A stretch of DNA of 64,000 nt from an uncultured Eubacteriaceae bacterium. Its GTDB lineage: Bacteria > Bacillota > Clostridia > Eubacteriales > Eubacteriaceae. Positions 63,569 to 64,000 of the stretch are shown here, in pieces. The translations under genes and the position numbers were made by a program. The stretch is taken from NCBI GenBank assembly GCA_945867155.1, contig CAMBHL010000001.1, positions 248,001 through 312,000 on the forward strand, read 5' to 3'. The notes below the pieces were generated by a model. That model did no database searches and was not told where the DNA came from. It saw nothing but the letters and a program-made list of their open reading frames with translations. Positions within the stretch are counted from its first letter, which is position 1; each line of letters begins with the position of its first letter.

Positions 63569-64000
63569 CGCATTCACTATGGGCTTTGCCCACTTTAAAA
63601 CCATTACCCATCACAAATGGCTGGTCATGAAACACTGCTTCAAGGTCGGGCTTTACAAACAGGGCCTGCTCCACGACATGAGCAAATACAGCTGGACCGA
63701 GTTTTCAACGGGCATCCGCTACTACACCGGCACCCACAGTCCCAACGCGGAGGCCCGCCGCCAAACCGGGATCTCCCGGGCCTGGCTCCACCACAAAGGA
63801 CGCAACAAGCACCATTTCGAATACTGGATTGACGCAGACCTGAAAGACACCAGCAAAATGGTCGGCTTCCGCATGCCTTACAAATACGTGGCGGAGATGT
63901 TCTGCGACCGCGTCGCCGCCAGCAAAATTTACTTAAAAGACAAGTACACCGAAGATCAGCCCTGGCAGTATTATCAGCACATCGCGGGCTCTCCCTACAT
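63561..64000 (+). CDS. DUF5662 family protein, cut by window edge
   Basis: The first 146 codons of a gene running off the right edge. The translation starts MSNAFTMGFAHFKTITHHKW and contains GLLHDMSKYSWTEF, RAWLHHKGRNKHHFEYW and MPYKYVAEMFCDRVAASKIY. Histidine-rich HDMSK and HHKGRNKHH blocks fit DUF5662, a family with HD-like metal-binding residues but no known function. It overlaps the MATE stop by 8 bases and has an AAAGGAG site, so the two are co-transcribed. Confidence 0.85.
   Translation, partial: MSNAFTMGFAHFKTITHHKWLVMKHCFKVGLYKQGLLHDMSKYSWTEFSTGIRYYTGTHSPNAEARRQTGISRAWLHHKGRNKHHFEYWIDADLKDTSKMVGFRMPYKYVAEMFCDRVAASKIYLKDKYTEDQPWQYYQHIAGSPY

Overview
The window looks like chromosomal DNA of a strictly anaerobic Bacillota, probably in the Eubacteriales near the Eubacteriaceae. 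I base this on clostridial-type housekeeping genes (recU, ybeY-dgkA-era-recO, luxS, thyX, an FMN riboswitch before a ribDEAH operon), on strong Shine-Dalgarno sites with TTGACA/TATAAT promoters, and on [FeFe]-hydrogenase maturases beside nitrogenase-like genes. The taxon is inferred from gene content only. No phage, insertion sequence, rRNA or CRISPR array is visible, and no gene-free stretch exceeds 300 bases.

Layout. 1-3421 (mostly -): a cut-off four-carbon acid sugar kinase with its partner dehydrogenase, a HIRAN-domain protein, dUTPase and tRNA-Thr. 3556-6491 (+): an aldolase-like protein with a degraded metal site, then rluA-type, recU and luxS. 6560-14123: a YgjP-like peptidase, thyX, the threonine branch (aspartokinase and hom on -, thrC and thrB on +) and purC. 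14137-17920 (-): riboflavin operon under an FMN riboswitch. 33109 down to 17979 (-): a very long, tightly coupled operon. 33404-43959: a VTT membrane protein, a P-type ATPase with an unknown partner, aroD-aroK, tRNA-Leu, an antiporter/ClC pair, an aldo/keto reductase, a thioesterase and a HAD phosphatase. 52996 down to 43952 (-): phoH-ybeY-dgkA-era-recO, an acidic membrane protein, a DUF308 protein, mnmA, tandem Nudix, macro-domain and SGNH genes. 53012-53611 (-): a histidine phosphatase. 59898 down to 53717 (-): complete F1Fo ATP synthase. 60133-64000: an OatA-like acyltransferase, a MATE exporter and a cut-off DUF5662 gene.

The standout is the 33.1-18.0 kb operon. In transcription order it carries a NifH-like ATPase, two nitrogenase-component-1-like subunits, hypF, hypC, hypD, hypE, a TM1266-family small protein, a second NifH-like ATPase, a second component-1-like pair, hydF, hydE, a NudC-like Nudix gene and a ThpR-KptA fusion. 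Most junctions overlap or are only a few bases apart. The operon therefore joins the [NiFe]-type Fe(CN)2CO machinery (HypCDEF, without HypA/HypB) to part of the [FeFe] H-cluster machinery (HydE and HydF, without HydG) and to two different nitrogenase-like reductase systems. No hydrogenase structural gene is present in the window. I infer an undescribed metallocofactor pathway or enzyme. Its promoter is near-perfect and is followed by a leader with mutually exclusive hairpins ending in a terminator, which suggests attenuation or a riboswitch.

Other notable points are an aldolase-like protein missing three of four metal ligands, an internal start inside aspartokinase, three genes whose -10 box sits six bases before the start codon, a terminator inside the atp operon leader, and a proton-type c subunit.
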